A stretch of 64,000 nucleotides of DNA from Flavobacteriales bacterium (GCA_020635655.1 JACJZI010000002.1:62001-126000), one strand, 5' to 3'; positions 34,294 to 44,304 are shown, counted from the first letter of the stretch. A program made the numbers and translations. Notes: generated from the letters alone by a model not told the origin.

Positions 34294-37200
34294 TCAGGCC
34301 AATGCCGGCCCATGTCCCGGCTGCGGCCCCGACGGTGCGGGCGTGTACAGCTGCGAACCCGCACGCATGGCGTGCTTCCATGCGCGACGATGCTTGATCT
34401 TGGCGATGATCAGCAGCATCACCGGCACCATGATCAGCGTGAGGAAGGTCGCGAAGGTGAGCCCATAGATCACCGCCCAGCTGAGCGGGCCCCAGAAGAT
34501 CACGTTGTCGCCGCCCATGTGGATGTGGGGATCGCCCTCCATGAAGAGGGTGAAGAAATTGAAGTTCAGCCCCACGGCCAGCGGCAGCAGGCCCAGGATG
34601 GCCGTGACCGCGGTGAGCAGCACCGGGCGCAGACGCGTCTTGCCCGCGATCACCAGCGCCTCGCGGCTCTCGACGATCGGCAGCACGGCATCCTCGGCCA
34701 GGCTCATCTTGCGGCGGCTGCGTGCGAAGAGCAACCGCGCGAAGTCCATCAGCACGATCGCATTGTTCACCACCACGCCGATCAGCGAGATGATGCCCAG
34801 CATCGTCATCAGGATCACGAAGTCCATGCGGAACACCACCAGGCCCAGGAACACGCCGATGGTGCTGAAGACCACCGTGCTCATCACCACCACCGGGTAG
34901 CTGATGCTGTTGAACTGGGCGACGATGATCAGGAACACCACGAAGATGGCCACCATGAACGCTGCGAACAGGAAATTCATGTCCTTGGCCTGGTCCTCCT
35001 GCTCGCCGGTGAAGCGGATGTTGTAGCGGTCGTCATATGGATAGCCGCTGGCCATCTCGTCCTTGATCTGCTGGACCACCTCGTTGTTGTTGTAGCCGGC
35101 GATCACGTTGGAGCTCACCGTCACCACACGCTTCAGGTCCTTGCGCTTGATCGCGCTGAAGGTGTTGCCGTACTCCTCCTTGGCAACCGAACTGATGGGC
35201 ACCTGGCGGATCTGACCGGTGAGCATGTCGCGGAAGGTCACGCGCATGTCCATCAATGCCTGCGGATCGTAACGGTACTTGTCCTGGAGGCGGATGTTCA
35301 CCTCGTAGTCGTCGTCATCGCCATCGATGCGGTAGGTGCTCACCTGCTTGCCGAAGAGCGCGGTGCGGATCGCATCGGCGATGGCATAGGTGCTCACGTT
35401 GAGGCGACGGGCCTTGGCGCGGTCGATGATGATGGGCATCTCGGGCTTGGCGCGGTCGATGTCGATGCGCAGGGCCTCCACCCCGGGCACGTTGCGCGCC
35501 TCGATGTAGTGCTTCACCTTCCCGGCCTCGGCCAGCAGGCCCTCGATGTCATCGCCGCTGATCTCGATGTTGATGGGCTTGCCCACCGGCGGACCGTCGG
35601 CGTTCTTCACCACGGACACCAGTACGCCGGGGTAGCCCTTCACGTGCTTCTGCAGCTTCTCCAGCACGTCGTTGGTCTTGATGCCCCGACGGTCGGCGTA
35701 CTTCACGAAGCTCACCTGCACGCGTGCCTTGTGGGGCGTGGCGCTCAGTTCCATCTCGCCGCTGGCGGGGTCGCTCGTGCCGCGGCCCACCTGGGTGATC
35801 ACCGAGCTGACGAGGAAGTTGAACGTATCCTCCTTCATCGTGCCGTCCGGCATCTTCACCTCGCGTACGTCCTTGTATTCCGGCACGTCGATCACCTCCA
35901 TCACCTGCTTCTCCACCACGCGGGCGATGCTGTCGGTCTTGAGGATGTCCGTGCCGATCGGTGCCTCGATGAAGGCGTTGATGTACTGCGGTTCATTCTC
36001 GGGGAAGAACAGCGTCTTGGGCGGGAAGATGCCCAGCAGGATGAATGCGAACAGCAGCAGGCCGACGGTGCCCAGCAGGAAGGTTCGCGGGTGGTGACGG
36101 TCCAATGCATAGCGGAGGAAACGCTCGTACTTGCCTTCCAGCCAGGGCAGGCCCACGTTCTGGAACCATTCCGCGGCGGGCACGAACGCCTTGCCGTTCA
36201 GGATGCCCAGGATGCCGATGAAGATCAGCAGGGTGCCGATGCCGAAGATGGCGGGCACATGGCCCGAGTAGCCCAATACGGCGACCAGTGTGCCGAGCAC
36301 CGCCATGATCGCGGCATTGCGCCACACCTTTCGCATCACGGGCTTGTCGGCGTCCACCTTCATGAACTTGGAGGCCAGCGCGGGGTTCACCACCAGGGCC
36401 ACGAAGAGCGAGCTGCCCAGGGCGATCATGAAGGTGATGGGCAGGAACTTCATGAACTCGCCCATGATGCCCGGCCAGAAGAGCAGGGGTACGAACACCA
36501 TCACCGTGGCCGTGGTGGCCGCGATGATCGGCATGGTCACCTCGCCCACCGCCAGGCGCGTGGCCTTCAGCGCGGGTTCGCCGTTGCTCATGTGCCGGTG
36601 GATGTTCTCCACGATCACGATGCCGTCGTCCACCAATCGGCCCAGGGCCAGGATCAGCGCGAAGAGCACCATGATGTTCAACGTCACCCCGAATGCGTTC
36701 AGGAGGGTGAATGAGATGAACATCGACATCGGGATGGCCAGGCCGACGAACACGGCGTTGCGCAGGCCCAGGAAGAGCATCAGCACGCCGATCACCAGGA
36801 TCACGCCCAGCACGATGTGGTTCATCAGCTCGTTCACCGACGTGCGTGTCTGGTCGCTCTGGTCGCCGGTCTTCGTGATGGTGAGGTCGGCGGGCAGCAC
36901 ACGACCCACATCCTCCTTCAGGATGGCGTCGATCTTGTCGCTGGCGTCGAGCAGGTTCTCCCCGGCGCGTTTGATCACGTCGAGCATCACCACGGGCTTG
37001 CCGAACTCGCGGGCGAAACTTTCCGGTTCCTTATAGGCGAAGGCCACCTCGGCGATGTCACCCAGGCGGATCTCCTTCAGGTGTTCGCTCTTCACCACGA
37101 TGTCGCGCACCTGCGCCGGGTCCTTGAACTCGCCGATCACGCGCACCGCGCGGCGCTGGGTGCCCACGAGCAGTTCGCCGCCGCTCATGGTCAGGTTCTC

Positions 37201-37884
37201 CGTCTGCAGCGCCTGCGCCACGTCGTTGAAGCTGACCTCGAGCGATTCCATCTGCGGCAGGTCCAGGCTCACGCGCAGTTCGCGTTCCGGCACGCCGCGG
37301 ATCTCCACCTTGTTGATCTCCGACAGCGATTCGATGCGGTCCTGCAGGTGCTTGGCGTACTGATGGAGCTGCTCCATGGGATAGTCGCCGCTCAGGTTGA
37401 TGTTCATCACCGGCATGAGCTCGCTGAAGTTCATGTCGAAGATGTTCGGCTCGGAGGGCAGGTCCGTGGGGAAGTCGCTCTCGCCGCGTGCCTTGTCCAC
37501 CGCGTCCTTCACCTTCCGCAGCCCCTCGGTGGGCGTCACGTTGTAGTTGAACTTGATGTGGATCGCGCTGTAGTTCGGCACGCTGGTGCTGGTGATCTCG
37601 TCCACCCCGCTGATGGTGTTGATCTCCTTCTCCAGCGGCTTGGTGATCAGCTTCTCGATGTCGACCACCGAGCTGCTGTTGTAGGGCGTGCCCACGTACA
37701 CCTCGGGCGTCACCACCTCCGGGAAGCTCTCCTTGGGCATCACGATGTAGCTGTAGATGCCCAGCATGAAGATCAGCACGGTGAGCACGATCACGGTGGT
37801 GCGGTTCTTCACCGCCCAGCTGGTGATGGCGAACTGGCGCTCCGGGCCGTCGTGCAGGTCGTTCTCGATCGAATGTCCGCTCAT
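34294..37884 (-). CDS. RND efflux pump, inner-membrane permease subunit (AcrB/HAE1 type)
   Basis: A protein of 1,196 residues. The RND layout is visible: TM1 near residues 28-50, a large periplasmic loop, TM2-6 near 345-500, a second loop and TM7-12 at the C-terminus. The TM4 proton-relay pair is in LVDDGIVIVENI. Between TM6 and TM7 there are about 60 extra residues with two further hydrophobic segments (AAIMAVLGTLVAVLGY and IGTLLIFIGILGIL), which I believe is recurrent in Bacteroidota RND proteins. It should export drugs or other toxic compounds; the lack of CusA-type Met clusters argues against metals. It is the last gene of the tetR-tolC-adaptor-permease operon, 4 bases after the adaptor. 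A large antisense open frame here is a shadow. Confidence 0.93.
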   Translation of the reverse strand: MSGHSIENDLHDGPERQFAITSWAVKNRTTVIVLTVLIFMLGIYSYIVMPKESFPEVVTPEVYVGTPYNSSSVVDIEKLITKPLEKEINTISGVDEITSTSVPNYSAIHIKFNYNVTPTEGLRKVKDAVDKARGESDFPTDLPSEPNIFDMNFSELMPVMNINLSGDYPMEQLHQYAKHLQDRIESLSEINKVEIRGVPERELRVSLDLPQMESLEVSFNDVAQALQTENLTMSGGELLVGTQRRAVRVIGEFKDPAQVRDIVVKSEHLKEIRLGDIAEVAFAYKEPESFAREFGKPVVMLDVIKRAGENLLDASDKIDAILKEDVGRVLPADLTITKTGDQSDQTRTSVNELMNHIVLGVILVIGVLMLFLGLRNAVFVGLAIPMSMFISFTLLNAFGVTLNIMVLFALILALGRLVDDGIVIVENIHRHMSNGEPALKATRLAVGEVTMPIIAATTATVMVFVPLLFWPGIMGEFMKFLPITFMIALGSSLFVALVVNPALASKFMKVDADKPVMRKVWRNAAIMAVLGTLVAVLGYSGHVPAIFGIGTLLIFIGILGILNGKAFVPAAEWFQNVGLPWLEGKYERFLRYALDRHHPRTFLLGTVGLLLFAFILLGIFPPKTLFFPENEPQYINAFIEAPIGTDILKTDSIARVVEKQVMEVIDVPEYKDVREVKMPDGTMKEDTFNFLVSSVITQVGRGTSDPASGEMELSATPHKARVQVSFVKYADRRGIKTNDVLEKLQKHVKGYPGVLVSVVKNADGPPVGKPINIEISGDDIEGLLAEAGKVKHYIEARNVPGVEALRIDIDRAKPEMPIIIDRAKARRLNVSTYAIADAIRTALFGKQVSTYRIDGDDDDYEVNIRLQDKYRYDPQALMDMRVTFRDMLTGQIRQVPISSVAKEEYGNTFSAIKRKDLKRVVTVSSNVIAGYNNNEVVQQIKDEMASGYPYDDRYNIRFTGEQEDQAKDMNFLFAAFMVAIFVVFLIIVAQFNSISYPVVVMSTVVFSTIGVFLGLVVFRMDFVILMTMLGIISLIGVVVNNAIVLMDFARLLFARSRRKMSLAEDAVLPIVESREALVIAGKTRLRPVLLTAVTAILGLLPLAVGLNFNFFTLFMEGDPHIHMGGDNVIFWGPLSWAVIYGLTFATFLTLIMVPVMLLIIAKIKHRRAWKHAMRAGSQLYTPAPSGPQPGHGPALA

Positions 37885-37888
37885 GGGA

Positions 37889-39049
37889 TCATTGGTTGGC
37901 GATGCGCACGGACTGGCCGTCGCTCAGGTTCTTGGCGCCCTCGTCCACGATGGAACCACCCACCGGCAGGGCCTTCGTGCTGTCGGCGGCGGTCACCACG
38001 GTGCGGCCCTTGTAGGAGGACACGCGCTTGACGTAGGTCTTGCCCGCGACCGCCTCATCGGTGCTCTTGGGCGTCAGGGTGAAGAGGTAGCTGTTGCCGT
38101 CGACGTCCTCCAGGATCGCGCGGTCCGGCACCACCACGGCGCTGTCCAGATGCAGGTCCAGGATGCTGATGTCGCTCAGCAGGTTGGGGCGCATGTAGGA
38201 CTCGCCCTTGGGCACGTCCACCACCACCTTGAAGGTGCGGTTGGCCGGGTCGATGTATTCGCCCACGTGGTCCAGTTTGGCATCGAACTGCTCACCCACC
38301 ATGGGGAACTCGACCTTCACCGGCACGCCCTCCTTGATCGTGCGGAGGTAGTTCTCCGGCACGTCGGCCTCCAGTTGCACGCCACCCCCGCCGATCACGC
38401 GGATCACGGGCATCTGCGGTGAGGCCATGTCGCCCACCCGCGCCATCACCTCATCCACCGTCCCATCGAACGGTGCGGTGACGTTGCTGAGGCGCTGCTG
38501 CTCGCGCAGCGTGGCCAGCCCGGCCTCGGCCTGTTCCTTCTGGGTCTTGGCCTGCAGGTACTGCATCTCGCTGCCGATGCGCTGGTCCCATAGGCGCTTC
38601 TGGCGCTCGTAGTTGGTGTTGGCCAGATCGTACTGCGCTTCGGCCTGTTCGATCTGCTTGTCCACCACGTCGTTGTCCATGGTGAGCAGCAACTGGCCCT
38701 TGTGCACGTGGTCGCCGGCGTTCACCAGGATGGCGCGCACCCGTCCACCGGCGGCGAACAGGGCCGCGCTCTTGTCGGCCTTCACGTTGCCGTGCACGTC
38801 GATGTAATGGGCGAACGCCTTGGGTTCGAGCTTCACCTGCGTGACCACCGGCAGGTTGCGCGTGAGGGTGCTGTCGTGCTCGGTGAGCCATTCCTCCACC
38901 TCGCGGAGCTGCTGGCCCAGGTCGGCGTAGACGGCTTTGAGCGAGTCGCGTTCGGCCCGCTTGGCCGCGACGGTGGGATCGCCCGCCGGGGTGGAGGAGC
39001 AGGCGGCCAGCAGGGCCAGGGTGCCCAGGGCGAAAAGGGACTTTTTCAT
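37889..39049 (-). CDS. RND efflux periplasmic adaptor (membrane fusion protein), lipoprotein
   Basis: About 386 residues. A lipoprotein signal MKKSLFALGTLALLAAC anchors the N-terminus to the inner membrane. A short coiled-coil segment (about 25-60) precedes the biotinyl-lipoyl half-motifs (GRVRAILVNAGDHVHKGQLLLTMD and VTAPFDGTVDEVMARVGDMASP), with a helical hairpin between them, then beta-barrel and membrane-proximal domains. It bridges the permease to the TolC-type channel. The ATG at 39049 places the signal directly at the N-terminus; 39061 is an alternative 4 codons upstream. tolC ends 2 to 14 bases before it. Confidence 0.92.
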   Translation of the reverse strand: MKKSLFALGTLALLAACSSTPAGDPTVAAKRAERDSLKAVYADLGQQLREVEEWLTEHDSTLTRNLPVVTQVKLEPKAFAHYIDVHGNVKADKSAALFAAGGRVRAILVNAGDHVHKGQLLLTMDNDVVDKQIEQAEAQYDLANTNYERQKRLWDQRIGSEMQYLQAKTQKEQAEAGLATLREQQRLSNVTAPFDGTVDEVMARVGDMASPQMPVIRVIGGGGVQLEADVPENYLRTIKEGVPVKVEFPMVGEQFDAKLDHVGEYIDPANRTFKVVVDVPKGESYMRPNLLSDISILDLHLDSAVVVPDRAILEDVDGNSYLFTLTPKSTDEAVAGKTYVKRVSSYKGRTVVTAADSTKALPVGGSIVDEGAKNLSDGQSVRIANQ

Positions 39050-39063
39050 GGATCGGTGCATGT

Positions 39064-40389
39064 TCAGTAGAGGTCGAGGGCTTTGCGGAGGTCGATCTGC
39101 GCGGTGAGCATGTCGACCAGCTTCTGCATGTAGTTCAACTGGGCCGTGAGGTAGTTGCTCTGTTCCTGCGTCAGCTCGAAGCTGCTGGCCAGGCCGTTGG
39201 AGAATTTCACGGAGGTGCGCTCGAAAACGCTCTTGGCCAGGACCATGTTCTCACGCTGCACCGCGTAGCTGTCACGTGCCGAGCGGGCGGCGACCTGCTT
39301 GTTCAGGTGCTCGGTGAGCAGTTGCTGCTCGATCGACCTGAGATTGACGCGGGCCTCGTCCAGGCCGAGTTGGGCCTGCTTCACGCGGTAGTGGCGCATG
39401 CCGCTGCTGAAGATGGGCACCTGGAGACTGAGACCCCAGAGCGAGGAGGGGAACCACTTGCCGCCCTCCAGGAAGTCGAACTTCTGGCGTTGGGCCTGCG
39501 CGGAATAATTGAAGAATCCGCGCAGCTTCGGCAGATAAGCGCTGCGTTCGTTCTTTACGTTGAGCACCTGCAGCCGCTCGTAGGTGTTGGCGATCTGCAT
39601 GTCGATGTGCTCGTTCACGTTGAGGGGTTGGTCCACCAGGGCCTTCTCCCCGGGGTCGTCCACCAGGGTCTGCAGGTCGTCGGTCAGTTGCACGGGGGTG
39701 TCCGGCGAAAGGCCGAGCACCAGCAACAGATATCCACGGGCCACCTTGGCCTGGTCCTGGAAGGCGCGCTGGCGGTCCTGCGCACTGGAAAGCTCGATGC
39801 GGAGCCGGTCCACGTCGATGTCCTCCATGAAGCCCTGTTCCTGCATCGCGCTCACCTCGGTGAGGCTCTTCTGCAGCAGGGGCACACTCTCGGACACCAG
39901 CGTCGCGCCCTCCTCCGCGGCCAGCACGCCCAGATAGGCGCGTGCGGCCTGGGCACGGGCATCGGCCACGGTGCGCTCCAGGTCCTCCTCGGCCTGCACC
40001 TTCAGCTCACGACTGGCCTTGAGCCCCACCAGGTAGCTGCCATCGAAGATCAACTGGTCCAGCTGCACACCACCGCTGGCGTTCCAAGGCACACCGAACT
40101 GCACCTCCAGCTCGGGAGGATCATCCCCGAAGAAGTTGGGCACCACGGTGGTGGGCACGTCCAGGTAGTTGTTCAAGCTGCCGCTGGCATTGATCTGAGG
40201 CAGACCGATGGCCAGGAACTCCTTGGTCCGGGCCGCGGCCTTTTGGGCCTCGAGGCTGCCGTACTGCACCTGGTAGCTCTGCTGCGCGGCCAGGTCCATG
40301 GCCTGCTTCATGCTCAGTTGCATCGGGCCCTGGGCCGCCGTGGTCAGGGCGAGCGCCGTGGCGGCGATGATGGTCGCGGGGGTCCTCAT
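39064..40389 (-). CDS. TolC family outer-membrane efflux channel
   Basis: A protein of 441 residues with a signal peptide (about 1-19). The alpha-helical barrel pattern of two internal repeats is visible: LSMKQAMDLAAQQSYQVQYG near residue 25 and a counterpart beginning NEHIDMQIANTYERLQVLN near 250. Each is followed by a short beta segment and long helices (for example RTVADARAQAARAYLGVLAAEEG). It forms the outer-membrane exit duct of the RND system encoded beside it. Its ATG overlaps the TGA of the TetR gene (ATGA), so it is translationally coupled to the repressor. Confidence 0.92.
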   Translation of the reverse strand: MRTPATIIAATALALTTAAQGPMQLSMKQAMDLAAQQSYQVQYGSLEAQKAAARTKEFLAIGLPQINASGSLNNYLDVPTTVVPNFFGDDPPELEVQFGVPWNASGGVQLDQLIFDGSYLVGLKASRELKVQAEEDLERTVADARAQAARAYLGVLAAEEGATLVSESVPLLQKSLTEVSAMQEQGFMEDIDVDRLRIELSSAQDRQRAFQDQAKVARGYLLLVLGLSPDTPVQLTDDLQTLVDDPGEKALVDQPLNVNEHIDMQIANTYERLQVLNVKNERSAYLPKLRGFFNYSAQAQRQKFDFLEGGKWFPSSLWGLSLQVPIFSSGMRHYRVKQAQLGLDEARVNLRSIEQQLLTEHLNKQVAARSARDSYAVQRENMVLAKSVFERTSVKFSNGLASSFELTQEQSNYLTAQLNYMQKLVDMLTAQIDLRKALDLY

Positions 40390-41006
40390 GCGTGGGTGCG
40401 TTCCTTTTTCACTTTGCGTTCCAGGTACTTCAGGCCCTTGTCACTGGCGATGCCCCGGATGTGGTAGCGGAACATCTCCCAGATCACGTCCTGGAAGTTG
40501 TATTCGCTGGCCGGGAACAGTTCGCCGTCGAACGTGGCGTCGAAACGGGCGATGTAGATCTTGGCGATCACCGGGATGCTCAGGTCGGCGCGGTAAAGGC
40601 CCTCCTTGATCCCCTTCTGCATGTTCAGGGTCACGCAGCGCTCGATGTCCGCCTTCTCCGTGCGGTCCAGCAGGTCCCAGGCCTCGGCGTGGTACTTCTG
40701 CAGGTCGAAGTGGATGCTGGGATGCATCTGGCTGAGCTGGGCGGCCAGGAACTTGGCGATCTCGAAGTTCTCGTCGATGGCGTTCATGCCCCGCTCGCAG
40801 ATGGCGTTGATCGAGGTGCGGTGATGCGTGCAGATCAGCTCCACCGCGCGGCTCACCAGGTCGTTCTTGTCCTTGACATACTGATAGAGCGTCTTCTTGG
40901 AGATCCGCAGGTGCTGCGCGATGTCGTCCATGTTGACGCTGCGGATGCCCAGGCGCATGAACACCTTGCTGGCCTGGTCGATGATCTGTGTCCCGCGTTC
41001 GTCCAT
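40386..41006 (-). CDS. TetR/AcrR family transcriptional regulator
   Basis: A protein of 206 residues. The N-terminal helix-turn-helix domain is canonical (GTQIIDQASKVFMRLGIRSVNMDDIAQHL then ISKKTLYQYVKDKNDLV, residues 4-50). The helical ligand-binding domain follows. It probably represses the efflux operon it heads and is released by a pump substrate. The ATG at 41006 is preferred because the longer frame to 41096 would start upstream of the TACATTTG element at 41055-41062. An inverted repeat upstream is a candidate operator. Confidence 0.92.
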   Translation of the reverse strand: MDERGTQIIDQASKVFMRLGIRSVNMDDIAQHLRISKKTLYQYVKDKNDLVSRAVELICTHHRTSINAICERGMNAIDENFEIAKFLAAQLSQMHPSIHFDLQKYHAEAWDLLDRTEKADIERCVTLNMQKGIKEGLYRADLSIPVIAKIYIARFDATFDGELFPASEYNFQDVIWEMFRYHIRGIASDKGLKYLERKVKKERTHA

Positions 41007-41054
41007 GGGGTTCGTGAGGGGGTCTGGCTGTCGTGCGATCCGGGGATCGGGCGG

Positions 41055-41062
41055 CAAATGTA
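41055..41062 (-). promoter_or_regulatory. -7 promoter element of the RND efflux operon (TACATTTG)
   Basis: Exact TAnnTTTG match on the minus strand, 48 bases upstream of the tetR ATG. A TTG 21 bases further upstream lies inside the inverted repeat described next. Confidence 0.55.
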
Positions 41063-41077
41063 GGCCATCAAACACAA

Positions 41078-41108
41078 TGGAAACAATACCGACCATAAAA
41101 TGTTTCCA
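41078..41108. promoter_or_regulatory. Candidate TetR operator (inverted repeat)
   Basis: TGGAAACA (41078-41085) and TGTTTCCA (41101-41108) form perfect 8-bp arms separated by 15 bp. The element lies over the expected -33 region of the efflux promoter, so binding would block RNA polymerase. That TetR binds here is inference. Confidence 0.5.
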
Positions 41109-41199
41109 CCGTTCGTCACAAAGGCGGCTGTCGCGGGGAGGACCTCACATGCCGATCACCTGACATTCAGGAGGATCGCCTAATTTCAATTCGGAACCC

Positions 41200-42690
41200 A
41201 TGGTCATGCGGGGCATTTGCATCATCAGTTCCCTGTTCCTCGTTCTCCTGCGCATGCAGGCGCAATGGGTCGATTGGTCGAACCAGTACCCCTATCCCGG
41301 GCATCGCGTGCATGCGCACATGATGCACCGGACCAGCGACGGCAACTTGCTTCTATGCGCGAGCATCCATGGCGGCTGGACGCCCGGGAGCGGCATCCCC
41401 TTCGAGGACTACGCCATCGCCACCTACCTCGTGAAGGTGCTCCCGACCGGGGATACGCTCTGGACCCGCCGCATCGACCTGATCAAACCCTGGAATATCA
41501 CGCACGTGGTCGACCTGATCGATGGGAACACCTTGATCGCGGGCACAGCACAGAGCAACTATGAATACTGCGGCATGGCGGTGTCGGCATCGCCCATGCC
41601 CCAGGTCTTCACCCTGAAGATCGACCCGGCGGGCAACATCCTCTGGTGGCATCAGTACGACGAGCCCTGCGAGCGTGTGCTGGCGGATGCCTGGGAGACG
41701 CCCGGGGAGGAGATCCATCTGCTCGCTTTGAACACGCAACAGCCGAACCTCCTGATCGGCTACATCCCGCCGACGTGGTTCGAGAACCGCACGCTGGATG
41801 CTTCCGGCAATACGCTGACGACCCCCACGATCCAACAGCCGGACCCGTTCCAGCCCTACGTGACCGGATGCCCGGCGTACACCACGGGGCGATACCTGCT
41901 CGCTTCCTCGCTGGACACCGTCGGGCAGAACAACACTTACATGCAGCTCGGCAGATTGGATGGGTCCGGCGCTCCGATATGGTTCACCACCATCACCGAC
42001 ACCCTGCTCCGTAGCCCTCGCGGCATGGTGTCCACCGCTGACCAAGGACTGCTGATGCTGCTGACCAATGGAAACGATAGCCGATTGGTCCATACCGATT
42101 CGCTGGGGACCGTGATCTGGGACACGACCTACACGGTGGCCTTGAACAGCCTGTTGGCCCTGCCGGACACCACCTACCTCGGGATCGGCTCCAGCGGCGG
42201 ATGGCTGAGCCCGGATCTGAGCGACCTGTGCGTGACGCTCTTTTCTGCAACAGGCGACAGCGTCTGGTCCCATTTCCACGGCGATACGCTCTACGACCGC
42301 GGCGCGAACGCGGTGTTGACCCCCACCGGGTACCTCGCCTGCGGTACGAAGGACATGTATTCCGGTGCGGTGCCACCGCGGCTCTTCCTCTCCTGGGGCT
42401 CGTTGGGGGTTTTCCTCGGTCATCCCGACCTGGCGACCCCGTCCGCACGTCTGGCGATCTACCCGGACCCGGCGGATCACGAAGCCATGCTGGAGGTTCC
42501 TGGATCGGACCTGCGCGCCGCCCACATCCGGTTGTTCGATGCGTTCGGAAGGGAGGTCCAGGGTGTGCGGATGCAACAGACCGGGCACCGCGTGGTGGTG
42601 CAGGTGGGCCATGTGGCCACGGGGACCTATGCGGTGGTGGTGACCTGTGTGGAGGGCCGGTTCGTTGGCAGGATGCTGGTGGTGCACTAG
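41200..42690 (+). CDS. Secreted protein with type A T9SS sorting tail, unknown function
   Basis: A protein of 496 residues with a signal peptide (about 1-22, ending RMQAQ). The body is beta-rich and lists of WDTTYTV, GLLMLLTNGNDSRL and similar segments suggest a propeller resembling cargo proteins that carry T9SS tails. The C-terminal sorting domain runs from LAIYPDPADHEAMLEV through LFDAFGREVQGVR to GTYAVVVTCVEG and MLVVH. No catalytic motif was found. A weak -7-like TAATTTCA (41181-41188) ends 11 bases before the ATG. It converges on the flippase gene with a 10-base gap. Confidence 0.78.
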   Translation: MVMRGICIISSLFLVLLRMQAQWVDWSNQYPYPGHRVHAHMMHRTSDGNLLLCASIHGGWTPGSGIPFEDYAIATYLVKVLPTGDTLWTRRIDLIKPWNITHVVDLIDGNTLIAGTAQSNYEYCGMAVSASPMPQVFTLKIDPAGNILWWHQYDEPCERVLADAWETPGEEIHLLALNTQQPNLLIGYIPPTWFENRTLDASGNTLTTPTIQQPDPFQPYVTGCPAYTTGRYLLASSLDTVGQNNTYMQLGRLDGSGAPIWFTTITDTLLRSPRGMVSTADQGLLMLLTNGNDSRLVHTDSLGTVIWDTTYTVALNSLLALPDTTYLGIGSSGGWLSPDLSDLCVTLFSATGDSVWSHFHGDTLYDRGANAVLTPTGYLACGTKDMYSGAVPPRLFLSWGSLGVFLGHPDLATPSARLAIYPDPADHEAMLEVPGSDLRAAHIRLFDAFGREVQGVRMQQTGHRVVVQVGHVATGTYAVVVTCVEGRFVGRMLVVH

Positions 42691-42700
42691 CACACGCGGA

Positions 42701-44134
42701 TCAACGGGTGGTCGGCAGGATCGAAGGACGCTCCAGGCGCCAGACCATCAGAAGGGCCAGCACAAGTACGGTCCCGCGAAGGACATACCCGGCCACCCCG
42801 CTCAGCCCGGTGGCGTCCACGCCCAGCCACAACACCACGGCCCCGCCCATGTAGAGCAGCAATCGGCCCAGTGCGTAGGGCACAGGCCAATACCACTGCC
42901 CAAGCAGATAGCTGACGATGGCCATGCCTGCATAACAGGCCAGCGTGGCCCAGGCACTGCCCACGAAGCCGATCCGCGGAATGAGCAGCACGTTCAGGAC
43001 GATGGTGACCAATGCGCCGAACACCGCGATCCAACCACCCCAGCGGGTCCGATCGGTCACCTTGTACCACACGCTCTGGTTGTAATAGATGCCGAGGAAC
43101 ACATTGGCCAGCAGCAGGATGGGCACCACGCGCAGGCCGACATGGTAGGCCGGATTGGGGATGAACCATTTGAACACGTCCAGGAAGAGCATCACCACAA
43201 GAAAGGCCGCCATGCAGAAGGCGACAAAGACGTTCATCACGCGTGCGAAGGTCTCTCGACCCTCGGGCCTTTCGGCGTGGCTGAAGAAGAAGGGCTCGGC
43301 CGCGAACCGGAAGGCCTGTATGAAGAGCGTGATCAGTCCGGCGAGCTTGTAGCAGGCCCCGTAGATCCCGATCTGTTCATCGGCGATGCCAGCGGGCAGC
43401 AGGTATTTCAGCATCGCGCGGTCCGCGGTCTCGTTCACCATGCCCGCCAGTCCGGCGATCGCCAGTGGTGCTGCGAACAGGAGCATGGGACGCAGGAGGG
43501 CCCGGTCGTATGCCCCTGGTCGGGGCCACTTGGGCACCAGGACCAGGAACTTCACTCCGCTGGCGACGAGGTTGATGGCAAAGACGAAGGCCACGCCGAT
43601 GGTGGGGTCGTGCCGTTTGGCATAGGCGAAGAAGTACAGGCTGAGCACGACGGTGACCCCCACGGTCAGTACGTTCACGGCCACAAAGCGCCAGGGGCGT
43701 GACTCCAGGCGCAGGCGCGCCATGGGCAGGGCGCTGATCGCATCCAGACCGAGCGTGATGGCCAGCATCAGGACGATATCGCTCTTTCCCGGGTAACGGA
43801 TCGCCTCGGCGATGGCATTGGGGAACATGGCGCAGGCCAGGATGTAGGTGAGCGAAAGGCCGGCCACCGAGAAAAAGGCGGTGGCATAGGAGCGCTTCGG
43901 GTCCAGGCCGCTGCGGTTGGCGAACCGGAAGTAGGTGGTCTCCATCCCGAAGGTGAGCACGACATTGATGAATGCGGCCCAGGCGTAGAACGCGGTGATG
44001 ACACCGAACTCCTCCGGGGAGAAGACGCCGCGGCTGGTGTAGAGCGGCGTGAGCAGGAAGTTCAGGAAGCGCGCGACGATGCTGCTGACCCCGTAGATGG
44101 CCGTCTGGCCGGCGAGTTTGCGAAGGGCGCTCAA
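42701..44134 (-). CDS. Polysaccharide flippase (Wzx/MATE-like, MOP superfamily)
   Basis: A protein of 477 residues with about 14 membrane segments. The N-terminus LRKLAGQTAIYGVSSIVARFLNFLLTPLYT is the typical start of Bacteroidota oligosaccharide flippases. The start codon is TTG at 44134: no ATG occurs before residue 62 and the TTG gives the family N-terminus. It should move lipid-linked sugar units across the inner membrane. No glycosyltransferases or other polysaccharide genes lie beside it, so the substrate is unknown. The 170-base gap upstream (44135-44304) contains no gene I can support. Confidence 0.87.
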   Translation of the reverse strand: MSALRKLAGQTAIYGVSSIVARFLNFLLTPLYTSRGVFSPEEFGVITAFYAWAAFINVVLTFGMETTYFRFANRSGLDPKRSYATAFFSVAGLSLTYILACAMFPNAIAEAIRYPGKSDIVLMLAITLGLDAISALPMARLRLESRPWRFVAVNVLTVGVTVVLSLYFFAYAKRHDPTIGVAFVFAINLVASGVKFLVLVPKWPRPGAYDRALLRPMLLFAAPLAIAGLAGMVNETADRAMLKYLLPAGIADEQIGIYGACYKLAGLITLFIQAFRFAAEPFFFSHAERPEGRETFARVMNVFVAFCMAAFLVVMLFLDVFKWFIPNPAYHVGLRVVPILLLANVFLGIYYNQSVWYKVTDRTRWGGWIAVFGALVTIVLNVLLIPRIGFVGSAWATLACYAGMAIVSYLLGQWYWPVPYALGRLLLYMGGAVVLWLGVDATGLSGVAGYVLRGTVLVLALLMVWRLERPSILPTTR

Positions 44135-44304
44135 TGTGGTTCGACCACGGATGGACTCAGATGAACACAGAGCATCAGGTACGGCTTGAAGAGGCTACTT
44201 CCGAAGGGGCTCGGCGGATATCCCGACGGGACCGTGGCTCGACGGCCCTGCGCGTGCAGGAAGGACGATGATCGGTATGCACGTTCATGCGTGACCATTG
44301 CCGG

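Noticed and set aside
34159..36714. An 851-residue open frame opposite the RND permease
   Set aside because: His/Asp/Val-rich antisense sequence without any recognisable domain; it is a by-product of GC-rich codon use in the permease gene.
41200..42690. The 41200 gene as a peptidase or other enzyme
   Set aside because: No catalytic motif could be found; only the signal peptide, beta-rich repeats and sorting tail are supported.
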